From: Bacteroidaceae bacterium
GTDB taxonomy: Bacteria > Bacteroidota > Bacteroidia > Bacteroidales > Bacteroidaceae
Reading direction: 5' to 3'
NCBI GenBank assembly: GCA_017535725.1
Contig: JAFXTO010000038.1
Span: 1-64,000 of the forward strand
Length of the DNA: 64,000 nucleotides
Shown: positions 63,235 through 64,000 of the stretch, piece after piece
Layout of the letters: each line of letters starts with the position of its first letter
Numbering within the stretch: position 1 is the first letter of the stretch
Program-made: the position numbers and the translations under genes
Notes under the pieces: model-generated
Seen by the model: the letters and a program-made list of their open reading frames with translations, nothing else
Database searches by the model: none
Told to the model about the DNA's origin: nothing

Positions 63235-64000
63235 TTACTTGCCCGTCGTGAGCGAACTGCGCTTCTCGCGGTTGTAACTGCGGTATTCGTCCAAGGGAAT
63301 TTCCACGTCGGGTTCCACCAAGTCGCCTTCGACAGGAAGACAGAAACGAAGATACTTGATGGTCAAACCGCGGGCAAGCCACTGCTGTTCGTAGTAGGTC
63401 TTTATGGAAAGGGAAAAAGACCCACCCTCACGGGAAGAGTCGGAGGTGGAATCATACAAATCTTCTGTACAGACCTCCACGGGCAGATGATTCACCTCCG
63501 TGACATATTTCGTGTAGGTGAAAAGGAAGTTGGAATCGGTCTTGAGGTGAATGATGCCGCCATCCTCGAGGAAGTGGCGATAACGTTGGAGGAAGTAGGT
63601 GGAGGTCAGTCGCTTGGTAGCCTTCTTCATCTGCGGGTCTGAGAAGGTGAGCCATATCTCCTGCACCTCGCCCGGAGCGAAGAAGCGGTCGATGATTTCG
63701 ATGTTCGTACGCAGGAAGGCAACGTTCGTCAGCCCCTCCCGCAGCGATTCCGTGGCTCCTGTCCACATGCGAGCCCCCTTGATATCGACACCGATGAAGT
63801 TGCGGTCGGGATAGCGACGAGCCAGTCCTACGGCATACTCCCCGCGCCCACAGCCCAGTTCGAGGACGATAGGATGGTCGTTGTGGAAGAACTCCTTGCG
63901 CCAGCGGCCAATGAGATTCCCGACAGGACGAGACTCAGACTCTCCCCCCTGCCCCTCCCTTGTAGGGAGGGGAGTAGATACTTCTGACCCAGGAGCGCCA
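63235..64000 (-). CDS. trmB: tRNA (guanine-46-N7) methyltransferase, 5' end outside the window
   Basis: SAM-dependent enzyme making m7G46 in tRNA. The frame is open from the window edge, not just from the ATG at 63768. Visible motifs include [20 protein letters not shown] (SAM motif), [50 protein letters not shown] and STYFLQRY. The DxxxxK catalytic region reads FSDPQMKK rather than the common FPDPxxKK, and HLKTD is present. Upstream of the SAM motif a palindrome is translated in frame as [16 protein letters not shown]. The gene therefore continues beyond 64000 and carries an insertion like those in susB and mmdB. Confidence 0.9.
   Translation of the reverse strand, partial: GAPGSEVSTPLPTREGQGGESESRPVGNLIGRWRKEFFHNDHPIVLELGCGRGEYAVGLARRYPDRNFIGVDIKGARMWTGATESLREGLTNVAFLRTNIEIIDRFFAPGEVQEIWLTFSDPQMKKATKRLTSTYFLQRYRHFLEDGGIIHLKTDSNFLFTYTKYVTEVNHLPVEVCTEDLYDSTSDSSREGGSFSLSIKTYYEQQWLARGLTIKYLRFCLPVEGDLVEPDVEIPLDEYRSYNREKRSSLTTGK
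63941..63983. repeat. GC-rich palindrome inside trmB
   Basis: Head AGACTCTCCCCCCTG, core CCCCTCCCT-TGT-AGGGAGGGG, tail AGTAGATA. Nearly the same element as in the decarboxylase beta gene (51148-51190), here read as [12 protein letters not shown]. Confidence 0.92.

Noticed and set aside
63235..63768. trmB as a complete 177-codon gene starting at 63768
   Set aside because: The frame stays open upstream and holds the SAM-binding motif, so the ATG at 63768 is internal.

Overview
The window is a 64 kb piece of a Bacteroidales chromosome, most likely from a Prevotellaceae-like anaerobe. The evidence is the susC/susD-type glycan uptake locus, promoters of the Bacteroidetes form (TTTG, 19-23 nt, TAnnTTTG), duplicated exbD genes, porQ and a porE-like gene of the type IX secretion system, and a succinate-to-propionate module with cobalamin-dependent mutase and a sodium-pumping decarboxylase. 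Taxon is inferred; no rRNA or tRNA gene was seen.

Layout. 1-1.5 kb: a 24-bp tandem repeat and an old-yellow-enzyme oxidoreductase. 1.5-20 kb: a starch/maltodextrin locus. On the minus strand run susC, susD, susE, susF and a lipoprotein alpha-amylase. Divergently on the plus strand run a LacI regulator, an MFS sugar transporter, 4-alpha-glucanotransferase, a GH97 alpha-glucosidase and an AGCS amino-acid symporter. 20-21 kb: a repeat-filled gap with a MITE-like element. 21-25 kb: methylmalonyl-CoA mutase, large and small subunits. 25.5-41 kb: topoisomerase III, a PorE-like lipoprotein, CorA, a DUF349 protein, thymidylate synthase with DHFR, two RNA methyltransferases, conserved proteins of unknown function, a RecD-like helicase and an AraC regulator. 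41-47 kb: ExbB/ExbD/TonB-type energy transduction genes, TatD and a polyprenyl synthase. 47-50 kb: porQ, cmk, ispH. 50-54 kb: methylmalonyl-CoA decarboxylase (carboxyltransferase, gamma, a tandem-domain biotin carrier, beta pump). 54-64 kb: aroB, GH43, DUF1573, meaB, a SusA-like amylase, NhaC antiporter, DUF6250 protein and trmB.

How the genes work together. Outer-membrane starch binding (SusD/E/F), TonB-dependent import (SusC, powered by ExbB/ExbD/TonB), surface and periplasmic hydrolysis (amylase, SusA-like enzyme, SusB) and cytoplasmic processing (MFS, MalQ) make one catabolic route. A LacI-type operator sits between the two divergent arms. Succinyl-CoA is turned into propionyl-CoA by the mutase, its chaperone MeaB and the Na+-pumping decarboxylase, but no methylmalonyl-CoA epimerase gene is in the window.

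The most unusual theme is invasion of conserved genes by short repeats. GC-rich palindromes, tandem repeats and Ser/Pro-rich stretches lie in frame inside topB, susB, rsmF, ispH, oadB and trmB. In aroB such a stretch holds a C8 tract where the reading frame breaks. The same sequences also occur between genes. The largest is a perfect 60-nt inverted repeat inside topB. Two hairpins in different genes share flanks and an ATCA loop but have different, compensating stems. This looks like an active or formerly active family of mobile palindromic elements that tolerate, or create, in-frame protein insertions.
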